This document shows, in pieces, positions 15,001 to 25,000 of a stretch of 64,000 bases of DNA; the stretch's first letter is position 1; each line of letters opens with the position of its first letter. The position numbers were made by a program, and so were the translations under genes. The stretch is taken from NCBI RefSeq assembly GCF_954871325.1, contig NC_088776.1:6455985-6519984 (forward strand). Reading direction: 5' to 3'. The notes under the pieces were generated by a model that had not been told where the DNA came from, made no database searches, and was given only the letters and a program-made list of their open reading frames with translations. The stretch is from Gordionus sp. m RMFG-2023. Lineage: Eukaryota > Nematomorpha > Gordioida > Chordodea > Parachordodidae.

Positions 15001-15845
15001 GTCATCGCGACAAAAAAATTTATCTAAACAATAGTATGACAGACATCTCTTATACAACGAAGACGCCCACTCAGAACTATCTGAAAACACGTTATTACGG
15101 TCTAGACGATCAGCATCTTACGGAACGACCTCAATGCTCAAATAATCCTCAATTTCACTGTTATAATTTTAATTTTCTACTTGGCGGGCAATCGCAGAAA
15201 CTTGCTTTACCGCACCGTGACATAGCTTCAACTAAAAATCAAAGTTCCCTTAAATTAAATTTTAAATTTAAAGGGGAGGAATCCGTGAATCGAAACCAGT
15301 TGTCAACAAATTGTTTAACACATAGCCTTTCGTGTTCATGTTTTAACAACCTTTTAGGTTTACATCTTACGGCCGATAATCCAAGTCGAGATGACACGAC
15401 ATTGATGATTACATCGAACAAATATAAACCCACGGATATCGAGAACGCCAATCATTTTCTAATCGAACCTCCGAATAATTTTGAATCAAATTTGAGTAGA
15501 GAAGATTCGTTAAGATCTCTTTTTAATTTTTACGAAAAAGAAAAAACGACATCCTCTTTGAACTATGAACACATCTCGGAAATGGTGACAGCTCATAATT
15601 TACCTAAAGTAAACTCTAGAGAGAACGGAAGCAGTGGTTACGAATCGAGTCCAAACAGGACTAACGTTACCGAATACGAAGTCTGCGCCGGTGAAACGGA
15701 AGATAAATATTCTTTATTGGGCACTGATAAATCAAGCCCGGCTTACGATGAAATTCGAGAACAAATACACCCCATTCACCACCACTATGAATCTATTGAT
15801 AAAATCAAAAATAGGAAAATGATGAATAAAAGTAAATTTTACTAA
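3048..15845 (+). CDS. Kif26: KIF26/VAB-8-like atypical kinesin (pseudokinesin) with long disordered tail
   Basis: Eight exons join in phase: 3048-3206, 4152-4403, 9505-9598, 9810-9992, 10056-10148 (or to 10175), 12850-13012, 13085-13226 and 13533-15845, about 1,130-1,140 residues. The ATG at 3048 is the first Met after an in-frame TGA. Exons 1-7 follow the kinesin motor fold: a VYVKLYRQ strand, then SPTYSFDYVFSPGS (the F-x-FD-x-VF motif), then ILKDIIPDFFDG, then SLIGRF...GLLTGAIYLTSKVI. This matches the KIF26 order best (MIGKDD...GIIPCAISWLF). The P-loop GxxxxGK[ST] is replaced by SGTSDQEI, the switch I NxxSSRSH by LTHSS, and the switch II DLAGSE by CLANNQ, so ATP hydrolysis is unlikely. KIF26 and VAB-8 proteins are known to bind microtubules without ATPase activity and to act in cell migration and axon growth. 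The last exon (about 770 aa) is rich in Ser, Asn and Lys and has a GSSGYESS motif near its end. The exon 5 donor is ambiguous; both choices are phase 1. KIF26 assignment is by my own alignment from memory. Confidence 0.75.
4650..4720 (-). repeat. tRNA-derived SINE head (decayed) in kinesin intron 2
   Basis: Read on the minus strand, TAGCCCAGGGGATAGTGG resembles a tRNA D-arm/box A, and about 40 bases on, GGTTGCAGGGTTCTAAG resembles a degenerate box B. The body that would follow is unclear. A similar but not identical tRNA-like unit lies at about 50.39-50.47 kb. It reads as a SINE head rather than a working tRNA because the stems do not close. Confidence 0.4.
5218..5400. mobile_element. Palindromic MITE (family P), truncated copy
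   Basis: It carries the family core: GCCTCGAGATTTCG, then a G-C-C-A-T-C-T-ATGAGCAAAAT centre and the reverse-complementary right half. Both termini are eroded. It lies in kinesin intron 2. Confidence 0.6.
5487..5497 (+). repeat. G11 homopolymer tract
   Basis: A run of 11 G in strongly A+T-rich DNA. Similar runs of 9-12 G or C occur at 2676-2686, 8474-8485, 10528-10536, 40754-40765, 41358-41369 and 43248-43256. Confidence 0.9.
6420..6563. mobile_element. Palindromic MITE (family P), left-truncated copy
   Basis: The central and right parts match the family: GAGATTTCGCTAATAGATGTCC, the ATGAGCAAAATCTTCAGG centre, and a right end finishing CGTTTAACAACACTA. The left inverted half is shortened. 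Confidence 0.6.
7303..7534. mobile_element. Palindromic MITE (family P), near-complete copy
   Basis: About 230 bp, almost fully palindromic. The left end reads TAGGGTTGTTAA and the right end GTCGTTTAACAACACTA. The flanks ATCATTAT and ATTATTAT match at 7 of 8 bases, which suggests an 8-bp target duplication of hAT type. No open frame. It lies in kinesin intron 2. Confidence 0.75.
8077..8265. mobile_element. Palindromic MITE (family P), opposite orientation
   Basis: It starts TAGTGTTGTAACA and ends GAGCCGTTTAACAACACTA, with the family core in the reverse direction (GCAAGCCTTAAGATTTTGCTC, then ATCTCGAGGCTTAGAC). The flanking bases no longer match as a target duplication, so this copy is probably older. 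Confidence 0.7.
8725..8830. mobile_element. Short inverted-repeat element (about 106 bp)
   Basis: ACCCTGTATTCGCAGTGAAC at the left and GTTAACTGTGAGTTGCAGGGT at the right are imperfect reverse complements; the arms run inward to TTGCGAAGTATA and TATACTTAGTCGCGAA. The loop is A+T-rich. It looks like a small foldback MITE unrelated to family P. No other copy was noticed in the window. Confidence 0.5.
9617..9703 (+). repeat. Degenerate GAAA/GGAAA microsatellite
   Basis: A purine tract of interrupted GAAA, GGAAA and GAAGG units fills most of the short intron between kinesin exons 3 and 4. Confidence 0.8.
10171..10502 (+). repeat. Tandem duplication, two units of about 166 bp
   Basis: The landmark GAACTCATATCTAGTAGCGT occurs at 10235 and again at 10401. 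Around it, the block from CTCATGTTAATG through ACGGTTTAATATATTATACC to AAGCCCACAAG is repeated with about 10 percent divergence. Unit 1 begins at the alternative 3' end of kinesin exon 5. The rest is intron and I see no conserved frame in it. Confidence 0.8.
11440..11525. mobile_element. Fragment of palindromic MITE (family P)
   Basis: GCGAAATTTCGAGGCTTAGG followed by ATTTTGGCTAAAATAA matches the inner left half of the family. The outer ends are missing. It lies in kinesin intron 5. Confidence 0.45.
11709..11975. mobile_element. GC-rich hAT-type MITE (family G), eroded left end
   Basis: The right end reads TTAGGCCCGATGCAGATCACTA, the reverse complement of the TAGTGATCTGCATCGGGCC start seen at 29523 and 45999. 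The inside holds CGGGTTCGGGCTGGGTCGGGCC-like stretches separated by A/T blocks, as in the other copies. The left boundary is uncertain. Confidence 0.6.
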
Positions 15846-15899
15846 TATTAGTTAGCTTTTTTTATGTGTACTTGTAATTCTAAATTTTTGAAATTTAAG

Positions 15900-15905
15900 A
15901 ATAAA
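15900..15905 (+). promoter_or_regulatory. Poly(A) signal AATAAA of the kinesin gene
   Basis: AATAAA lies 54 bases after the kinesin stop codon and is followed by A/T-rich sequence. Confidence 0.65.
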
Positions 15906-16515
15906 GTTATTAAAATTTTTTAAACTTGTATCGAACCGAATAAGACCTGTCATAATATTAATCATGTATTCCTTATGATATATTTGATAATTTGTTTAGT
16001 TTTGCCAATGTGAGCTCAATTTAAATAGTGCGTTTAAAGCACTTTAATAACTCAGCTATAATTTTTTTACTGTGAATAATAGACAAAAATCTAAAAGGCC
16101 AACCAATAACAGTGGAAGTTATAAGCAAAAACAACGGTGGTGGAATAAATGATGTGATGCACCGACCCGTGCTCAAAGTATCTTATTATGTTTACAAATC
16201 TGTTGTTTGTTTTTTATGAATCTGTTTTGTTTTTTTATAAATCTGTTATGTTTTTTAAAATAATTTATTTGATTTAGGATGGCGCAACTTCACCCTATAT
16301 CAAATCTTCATGGGCAAAACTATTTTGTTGTTAAATTTAAAGCTGAATCAAGATTATTATTTCTCATAAATAATCAATTTATTTGATTTTATAACAAAAG
16401 ATAAATTATTTATATATTTTATATAATTTTTGTCAATATTTTAGATAATAATAATAGAGTGCAATAAAGATTCATATTTTTTTTTTATTAAAAAAGTAAT
16501 TTGTTTAAAATATTC

Positions 16516-16521
16516 TTTATT
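16516..16521 (-). promoter_or_regulatory. Poly(A) signal AATAAA of the small coiled-coil gene
   Basis: TTTATT on the plus strand reads AATAAA on the minus strand, 91 bases beyond the stop codon at 16613. Confidence 0.5.
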
Positions 16522-16612
16522 TCCTAAAATTTATGATTGGAAAAATATTGTGTTTTAGTGTCGAAAAGTTTGAATTGATCCGATTCAACTTTTAGATAAT
16601 AAAATTAAAATA

Positions 16613-17291
16613 TCATCCTTCCTTTTTATTAGAAAATTTGACAATTTTTCTTTCAAAGTTATCAATTATATTTTGCATCTTTTTAACATTGTTTTCGATT
16701 TTCATTTTCTCAACAATTGATTCGTCTAATCCTAAATATAAAAATATATTTACAAAATTAATTAATTAAACATTTTTTTAAAAAAAAATTGCATAACTTT
16801 ATCGGAATTTGATGAATTTAACAGTTTCAAGATACTTATATATGTATGTATCTTTAATAACTCTAGAAAGTTATCTCCTATAATTAAAGTTAAAGATTAC
16901 CAATTCTATTCTTATGTTTGAATCTTCTATTTTTAACTATTTGATTTAAAACAGATTTTTAGCATTTGAGCTGAGCATAAAAAAATCGTTTAATATACTT
17001 AAATCTTGTTCAGCGATACTTTTATTCAACTTCCTCTTTTCGCATGAAGCTATACTTGATTGACACCGCAGATATTCTAACCTTTCTCTTAAAGAATTGA
17101 CACATGTATTTGTTATGGCAATCTTAAAAATCAAGTACAATTGATAAAAAAAATATATTAGATAAGTTAACTTTGTCATTTAAGGCACGTATGGCGTGTA
17201 GCTTTTTATTGACTTCTTTGCTTTGTTGATCTATATTGTTATTGATTTCGTTTATGATATGAGAAAATTCTATATCTTTGCTTTTAGCCAT
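16613..17291 (-). CDS. Small coiled-coil protein of unknown function
   Basis: Four minus-strand exons join in phase: 17172-17291 (ATG at 17289-17291), 16953-17122, 16901-16926 and 16613-16731 (TGA). They encode about 144 residues. Each intron has GT and AG ends and all three phases agree, which random sequence rarely does. The product begins MAKSKDIEFSHIINEINNN and is rich in Lys, Asn, Glu and Ile. It shows heptad-like spacing of hydrophobic residues in residues 8-35, in the middle (NSLRERLEYLRCQSS) and near the C-terminus (KKMQNIIDNFERKIVKF). There is no signal peptide or membrane segment. The length and helical character would suit a small structural subunit such as a kinetochore, augmin or BLOC-type component, but I cannot assign a family. 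The exon of 26 bp is the weakest part. It lies tail-to-tail with the kinesin gene. Confidence 0.6.
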
Positions 17292-17813
17292 TTTTATTCT
17301 TTTTTTTAAAAAAATATATAAAACAGTCGACTAAGCAGACGATTTTATTTTATACTTTCAACTTTTTTAAAAGACAATAATATACTAAATATAAATTTTT
17401 TAAAAAAATAAAATTATAATTAATTGTATTCCACAAAAAAAAACTAAGGTTAGTATATCTTAATATAAATATTTTGGCTTTAATGAAATATCTAATTTAT
17501 CTAGGAATAAAAAATAAATAAATTTTTATTTTTGAAAAATGATGGGTTTAACTAGAGACATACTTATAGTTCAGGCGAGTTGCCAAGGAAATGGAAACAT
17601 AATGTTCTCAATTTTATTCTAATGAAATTATGTTAACATTTCTGTGGATGCACTATAGTAAAAAAAAATATAGATTTGTATTTCTAAAAAATGCTATGGA
17701 AGCTATATTTTTCTTGTCATATTCCTGATTATTTTCCTAATCCTTTTTCATCTCCCTAACTAGCATCACGAAACTTGTGGTCTAAATTATCGTTTGTTCT
17801 GTCCTTTATCTCC

Positions 17814-17990
17814 TCAGTTAACATCGCGAGGAGTAATATGACTCTCCCATTTTCTTTTCATTGCCCATTTTTCTGCAATATTTTCATTATATAAATCATC
17901 AAATGCATTAACAAATTCACGAATATTCTTAACCGGTATTTTACCGTTAATACTTTTACCATTTATACGATAGTAGAAACGTTGATATAT
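17814..17990 (-). CDS. Orphan terminal coding exon, function unknown
   Basis: After an AG at 17991-17992, 58 in-frame codons lead to TGA at 17814-17816. The peptide starts IYQRFYYRINGKSINGKIP and ends KWESHITPRDVN; GC content is clearly above the surroundings and composition is protein-like (Trp, Arg, Asp, mixed charge). The earlier exons should lie between 17,991 and the NitFhit 3' end at 19,049, but I could not find them. It may be the last exon of a small nested gene, or a gene fragment. I do not recognise the family. Confidence 0.4.
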   Translation of the reverse strand: MYQRFYYRINGKSINGKIPVKNIREFVNAFDDLYNENIAEKWAMKRKWESHITPRDVN

Positions 17991-19037
17991 CTGATTATTT
18001 TATCACTTAATTTTAATACAAATTTTTACTTTGAATATATGCTAGGCTTTCCTATGCTAAAAAAAACGTTTTACAGGAGTGCTTGATTTAAATGATACAT
18101 TATATTTAATAGACAGATATTTCAAATTTAATAAAACAGTAATTGTAAATTTGTGAAATCATCATAATTTTTAAAAGTAGTATGAAAATTAACTCGTTAC
18201 TTTTGTAATTGCATTCCAAAAAAATAACTTATTTTAAAAACAACTAAACCTTGTTTTTGAAAATTTATTATGGGGATCCTCACTTTTTGAAAGATTTTTT
18301 TTTTCGAGAATAAATAAGTAATTTTGTTAGATAAGAGTAAGTAAATTAACAATATATCAAAATATTTATAATATTGTGCCGTAAAATTAATAACCAGAAT
18401 TAATATCGAAAGGTAAAACAAGTAGAAAAAAACATAATCGATCATATGGCTATAATTTTTGATATTGCATGCATTAATGCTAAGAGATTTGTTTCACTTC
18501 AACGAATGAAACTCACAGCCATGCAACAAAAGCTAATTCGTTTTCAGAACATGCATTTATCAAACTTTCACTTAAAAAATTTATTCAAGAAGCGATGAAA
18601 AAATATATAATTTTACATTTTAATGGCCGCCAATATATTTGAAGCGATGGAAAATATATAAATATTATACAATTTTATTGGTGGCAATCAAAAAAAAATT
18701 TCAAGAAAAAATAAATGATTTTCGCATTTATACACTATGCGGCCAAACTCGATTTCATAAATTTCAATAAATTATATTTTTTTAATAAATAAAACGGGAT
18801 TTATTCAATAAAAAAACTTTTTAGAAAAATATCTAGAATATTTTATTTTAATTATATCCAGGCCAAAAATTTTTCTTATAAAAAAGAATTATTTTAGATA
18901 AATATGACTAATGAGTAACATTTAAAGAATAATTGATTTATATTAAACTCTTGATACATTATAATAAATACTTCCAAATACATTTGTAACTATTAAGGTG
19001 AAATTAATATAAAAGCAAATTTATCAATATTAATAAA

Positions 19038-19043
19038 TTTATT
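19038..19043 (-). promoter_or_regulatory. Poly(A) signal AATAAA of NitFhit
   Basis: TTTATT on the plus strand; on the minus strand AATAAA begins five bases after the NitFhit stop codon, which would give a very short 3' UTR. Confidence 0.5.
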
Positions 19044-19048
19044 CTTCT

Positions 19049-22000
19049 TTAACTACAAAAATAATTTTTATCACTCCCGTTTTTGTACAAAATTTTCCTG
19101 TATATGTCAGCTTCCCTAGCCATATCATCTACAGTTCTCCAATTCCCTGTTTCAGGTTTAATGCTTTGTGCATCACGCTCTGCTAATCTGCGATATATCT
19201 CGTTGTCATCAACATCCGCGTTAGAATCATCTTCTGATCATTATAAGAAGAAAATAAAAGGATAATTAATTTTAGGAAATACCAGGGAACATTAAACGGA
19301 ATGTTCCGGGACCGGAAACTTGGGGGAAATTATATGCTATAAGTAGGGAGGGGTGATTTGGAAAACTTTCCAAAAGATAATATGAATATTATATTATTTT
19401 AATTTATTACAATAATTTTAAATATACAATACTTGTAATGGCTCGTTCATAAATATTTTGTTTTTCTTTATTTAAGGCTGGATTCATAGTAGGATCCAAT
19501 CCGAAACAACAGCTAATCGATTTTAAAAATCTGTTTATGAAATCAATTTCTCATTATTAGTAATAATTTTTTTCTATAATTTTATTCATGATAATAATCT
19601 AAGCATTATAGATTTTAAATTAAAAATCATTAAAATATTTATAAAATGTCTCCGTCTCAGCTGTCAAATCAGATCCCGCTCAGAGATCTGCATGGGCCTT
19701 AATTTTTTGAGTAAGCTCGGCCATAGCCCGCATAAATTTTTTTTAGGAGAAGCATAATATTTCTCGTACTAGACCCGTTAGAAAATATAAGATTAGGCCC
19801 ATAAGCCAATAAAGGTTTCTGATTCTACTATGAATCAGGCCTAGTTCCAGTTTGCTTCACATAATAATATTACATACTTGTAATTTAAAGATTACATAAA
19901 TAAAAATTTAATTCAAAATTTAAGATAAGTTTAATTGTTTTTAAAATTAATATTATGATAAAAAGTTTCAAAGTTCAATGGAAAATTTGCTACCAAGTTA
20001 GTGATGCGTTTTTTTGCACTCAAATTTATATTAATACAACTGCGCAGAATGTAAATAAAAAATATAATTAGGAGATCTTAATTTTAATACTTAGATCTAA
20101 TAGAAGTAAAATTATGTATTTTTTTGGAACGCCTCATAGAACGTTCCGAAACAGAAGCAAAACATGATGTTTTGACCGGCACAGAGCCAGTCTTTTTTTG
20201 GGTCCCTGGGAAATTTATATTGATACAATAATCAAAATAATTTAAATTTTTTTAAAATTCATTATCTATCCAATTTAAAAAAAATAATTAGTTATTTTTG
20301 CAGTGAATAAATATTTATATTTTTTTAAAAAAATGTTTTAGAGACAAATCAATAAAAACTATTTCCTTTAAATATTTGCTTCTCATACAACATTCAATTT
20401 TATAAAATGTGCGTTAAAAAAAATGTACAGGTACGTTTTATTTTATGAAACATTGATAAAAGTCGTCAGATGATCACTCAAATGTGGTTATGGTTCTGTA
20501 AAAAGAGAAATAAGAATTTTAAAAATATTTTAATAAAAAATTAAAATAAATATCCAATATAAACTGCGTTATATGAAAATAAAGATAAAGAAGAACCATG
20601 TGATCATTTTATCACCAAGTGATATAAAGCATAGTCAGTTAATGAAAGACAAATTCCAATATTTTATTATATAAGAAAATAAAATTAACATGGCTTCAGG
20701 TTTCAATGAAATGCGAAAAAAAAATGATAAGTAACTTGCCACTAACTTTTCTTCAAATCTCCTTTGTGACGAGGTATGAGATGCACATGCACTTGAGGCA
20801 CCGTAGCACCCGCTGCTTTACCGTCTTGCACCGTCACAGTGAAAGCGGGACCTGATGAATCAATTAGCTGTAAATTAGCGTGAGGTGTCGTCGTGTGGGA
20901 ACCAATCTGTTGGGCGGGTGAAAGGATAGGTTTTTTCGAAGGTGCACTATTCTTTAAAAATAAGTATTTAGTTAATGGACTGATATCAACACTAATAGTT
21001 AAAAGTGATTCTTTTTTCAAAGAAAATATAAGTTTAGTTTGAATTTTAACTGATCAAACATTCCAAACCAATCTTACAATTGAATTTATGCATGATAATT
21101 TTAAAAGAAAGTTATTTTTTAATAATTTAATATTTATAAGCATGAGATTATAATCTTTGTAATTAAAATCTTACTGGATTGTTATTAAAATACGTGGGAG
21201 CTAACGCCTTGCGTGCCACGATTTTAGCCAAATCGAAAAGAGCCGCTACTTCGCTCCGCGAACAATCTAACATGAGCGATTCAGGAGGGTTATGGATCTA
21301 AAAATTCCACGTCAGTTTTAAAAAAATACATAAATAAAAAAATGGTGGCGATATCGAATAGCTTTTTTTTTCAAATAATCAGTGAATTTATATAAATATA
21401 ACTGTTAAAATATTCTGATTGATTTTTTTATTTCTTTTTCACTATCTATTAACTTAATATTAACCTTACGGACTGATTTTTTTATTTCTTTTATTTACAT
21501 TATATTAACTTAATATTAACCTTACGGACTGATCTTATAATATTAACTTAATAGTTTGGTTTAAAATGATTTTATATTAACTGATTATGTAAAGTATAAA
21601 TATAGATGTAAAATTTACTAGATTTAGTAGTTTTAAAATTTTTAAATAAAGAAAATTAAATGTTAAAATACTTTCTTAATTTTGTTTAACTCCCTGCCTA
21701 CTTTAACTATAACAAGTGAAGCTTAATTTTTTTAAAAAATGCATATTTTTTACATAATAACATTAACTTATATCTAATTTTTTTTATAATAGGCAAATTG
21801 TATATTTCGTTTATTATAAAGAATTTAAAAAAATCCAAGCTGGGCATTAAAGTATAGGCATTTAGTCATACAAAATGGAGCTATAAAGGGTAGGGTATTT
21901 AGAACTTGGTATCTAGTGCTACAAAAGGCTTACGAAAGGCAAAGCATTTAGAGCTACAAAAGACAGGGCATTAAGAGCTACAAAAGGGATGGCGTTTAAT

Positions 22001-25000
22001 GCTACAAATGTCTGGGCATTGGTTTTAAACATATCCATTTAGGATCTTATCGTAACTAAGATCCCCAAAGAAAGGTAATATATAAAAATGTAAAGTAAAA
22101 TAAAATAAATAGCATTGCTATTGATTAAACAATAATTGGATAGTTGACAGATAAGTTAAAACTAACTTTACCCAACCCCAAATGCAAATGTTGCATTATT
22201 TAACTGTCAAAATTTTAATCTATTCAATTAAAAGAAAAGACTGAATTTGTATGCGAAAAGAAGCGTCATCGATCTCCACAACGACTATTACTGACCAAAC
22301 TCAAAGCCAACCGTAAATAGAATCTCTGCGGGCTAAACCTCTCGAATTTTTTTGGATGGATTCTGAAAATCTTAGACACGTTACTAAAACTGTTCATTAA
22401 TTTATTCAAGATATTATCTTGTGTTGTTGCCATAATTTTATTCATGACTTTTCGATATTATATAAATTATATACCCTAATGGTAGTGATGAGAACGTGGC
22501 CGGGTAAAAGAGGTGACCGATTCGGGAAGGCGAAAGCGTGAAGATTTCGGGCAATCACTAGAGAAGGATGGATGGTTACTTCAGGACCGAAAGGGTACTT
22601 GATTTAAAATAAAAATAAGTATCAGTAAGGTATAAAAATATTTAAATATACTTAAAACAAGCTTTCGAGTACTTTGGTCTCTAATGCTAATGTAATAGTT
22701 TTATCATATCAATTTAAAGCTACATCCAAACCTGATTACTACTAGCATAAAAAATACTACTCTTTCTTAGTGGATTAAGAATAAGAAACAATTGTCCAAA
22801 GTTTTTTTTACACAGATCTTTTGAAGAGTTTAACTATTTATGGCCTCTCTTAGAAACTTCTATCAAGAAAATGGGGGAAACGGGTTATGAAGCAAAATCG
22901 TCATTGAAAATGAAGGGGAGTAGTTTTGATTAGGATTTCCTTTTTCGATAATTTTTATTTAAGGGGGAGGGATGGGTATAGAAGTCTTTAACCTATCTTC
23001 TATTTAGAGGTTTATGCTGAGAGTTCTTCTACTTGAACCTCAAAATAATAATTTATAAAATCGCATAGCTATTTTACTCTACATATATAGACCCATTTGA
23101 GAATTCAAATATCTATTATACATATATATGTAAATTGTCTAACATCTATATTATTAGTTACCACCTATTTATTCATGTTGAATGATTCTTAGAATTTTCT
23201 TCTTCACCTGAAGAAGAGTCCAGTAAGTTTATCATAAAAGTAAGAACACTTCGTTTAAAGTTATTCAAGGAATCTTCTAATCCTAAATAAGAATGATTCA
23301 AAATAAAATAATATATCTAGTAATAATTGGACGTAAAGGTTTCCGTTAAAATAAAGTGAATTATATTACCATTGAACACATAATAGTTTATCCGATAAAT
23401 TTTTTAAAATTAATCTGGTTTTAGACATAGCCATACAATAATTTTTTTTAAAAGAAGAAATAAGTGGGGCAAGTGTATAAAACAAATTATTGAACTTTAA
23501 TCGATTCGTCAATAGGTAACAAGCTCTCGTAATGATCCTCTTCCTCCGTTTCATCGTGGTCTAAATTGGAACATTGAATCAATTTTCTGTAAACGTCGTG
23601 GTCGAAAAAGAAATTCTAAAAATGCCATTAAAAAAGTAGATTTATTTTTAAGAAAAAACGATTAATAATAAAATAATTTGCATTTTAATTGAAAAAAGAA
23701 AAAAAAATTAGCTTCATCTTAAAACGTTCCAAAAAATAAAATCTCATGAATAACAGTTGATTTACTTTGTGTAAGCAATAATGTATGGGATACAAGTCTA
23801 AAAGTTAAATCAGTTTTAAAATCATAGATTTCACCTTATTTTCTACGGCTAAACTATTCTCTAAAGGCATTTCTCTTCTGATTTTCTCGATAAGACCCAT
23901 TAGTTCCTCTTTACTAGTGGCCAACTCTATAACTTTGCATTGATTGACAGCTTGATCCGGGCCTCCCATATCTAGTAAAACGTTTCCTGACGGATCTACA
24001 ATCATGGAATGACCATAGGATGACCTTTTATCATTGTGAATCCCCACTTGGGCGGCCGATATGACGTAGCATTGGTTTTCGACGGCCCTGGCCCTGTTCA
24101 GAAGTTCCCAATGCTTGGAACCCGTCGGTATGGTAAAAGCCGATGGGTAAGTCAGAATATGGGCCCCGCCCTGAAAACGCAGCAATGATGAGGCTCGAGG
24201 GAAACGGATATCGTAACAATGTAGAGTTTTATCGTGATGGCAATTGTTTTATAAAATAATATAAATATATATATTAGGATCTTTCAATTAAATTCAGAAG
24301 AAGGAAGTACAAATTTGGATCTTATTTTAAAAAATAATAATTTATGTAATTTTGTAAAAACAATCATAAAAAATAGATATAAATATATTACTACTAATAA
24401 TCCAATGTTGCCCAAAGGAGTTTCTATAGGTTTAACAAAACCTTTTCCGGATGCTGTTGTGTCACTCTCTTTGAGTCGTATTTTTCCTGGAATATCCAAA
24501 TCAAAAAGGTGATATTTATTGTAAGTGCTGACTATTTCACCTTTGTCATTGATTATAATATGAGTGTTATATACCTTTTTCAAGGCATCCTTTTCATTAG
24601 AAATCTGAAATTAATAATTGATTCATAACGAAATATAAGTTGGAATTGGACGATAATAATTAAATAATTATAAGCATTTAAAAGTATTTGTACTAGTATA
24701 AGATATAAACAATTGAATGTTCATAAAGAAGATTAATTTTAAACCAACCCCGCCCCCTCCCCATAAATAAATCCTGACAACGCCACTGCAGTGTTGTTAA
24801 AATTGCATGCTACTTTATAAAAAATAGTGGCAGCAGTAGCTCGCTACTAATTTAGAATTTTATACATTAAATAAACATAAAAATTAATAAAATATATTTC
24901 AAATTTTATAATCAATTCTAAAATCATGATCTTTTTTTAAATTTAATTTTAAAATTTAAAAATCTGCATTATACATCTATTTTTCAAAATAATTTAAAAT

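Noticed and set aside
14093-15451. Several minus-strand frames of 70-97 codons opposite the kinesin tail exon
   Set aside because: They are antisense shadows of a long real exon with no family similarity of their own.
18445-18597. 50-codon plus-strand frame starting MAIIFDIACINAKRFVSLQR
   Set aside because: Composition is plausible but there are no splice sites, no homology, and the region lies between minus-strand genes; treated as chance.
24031-24219. 62-codon minus-strand frame beside the nitrilase Cys exon
   Set aside because: It is an out-of-frame shadow of the nitrilase exon, whose true frame carries CYDIRFP and SYGHSM.
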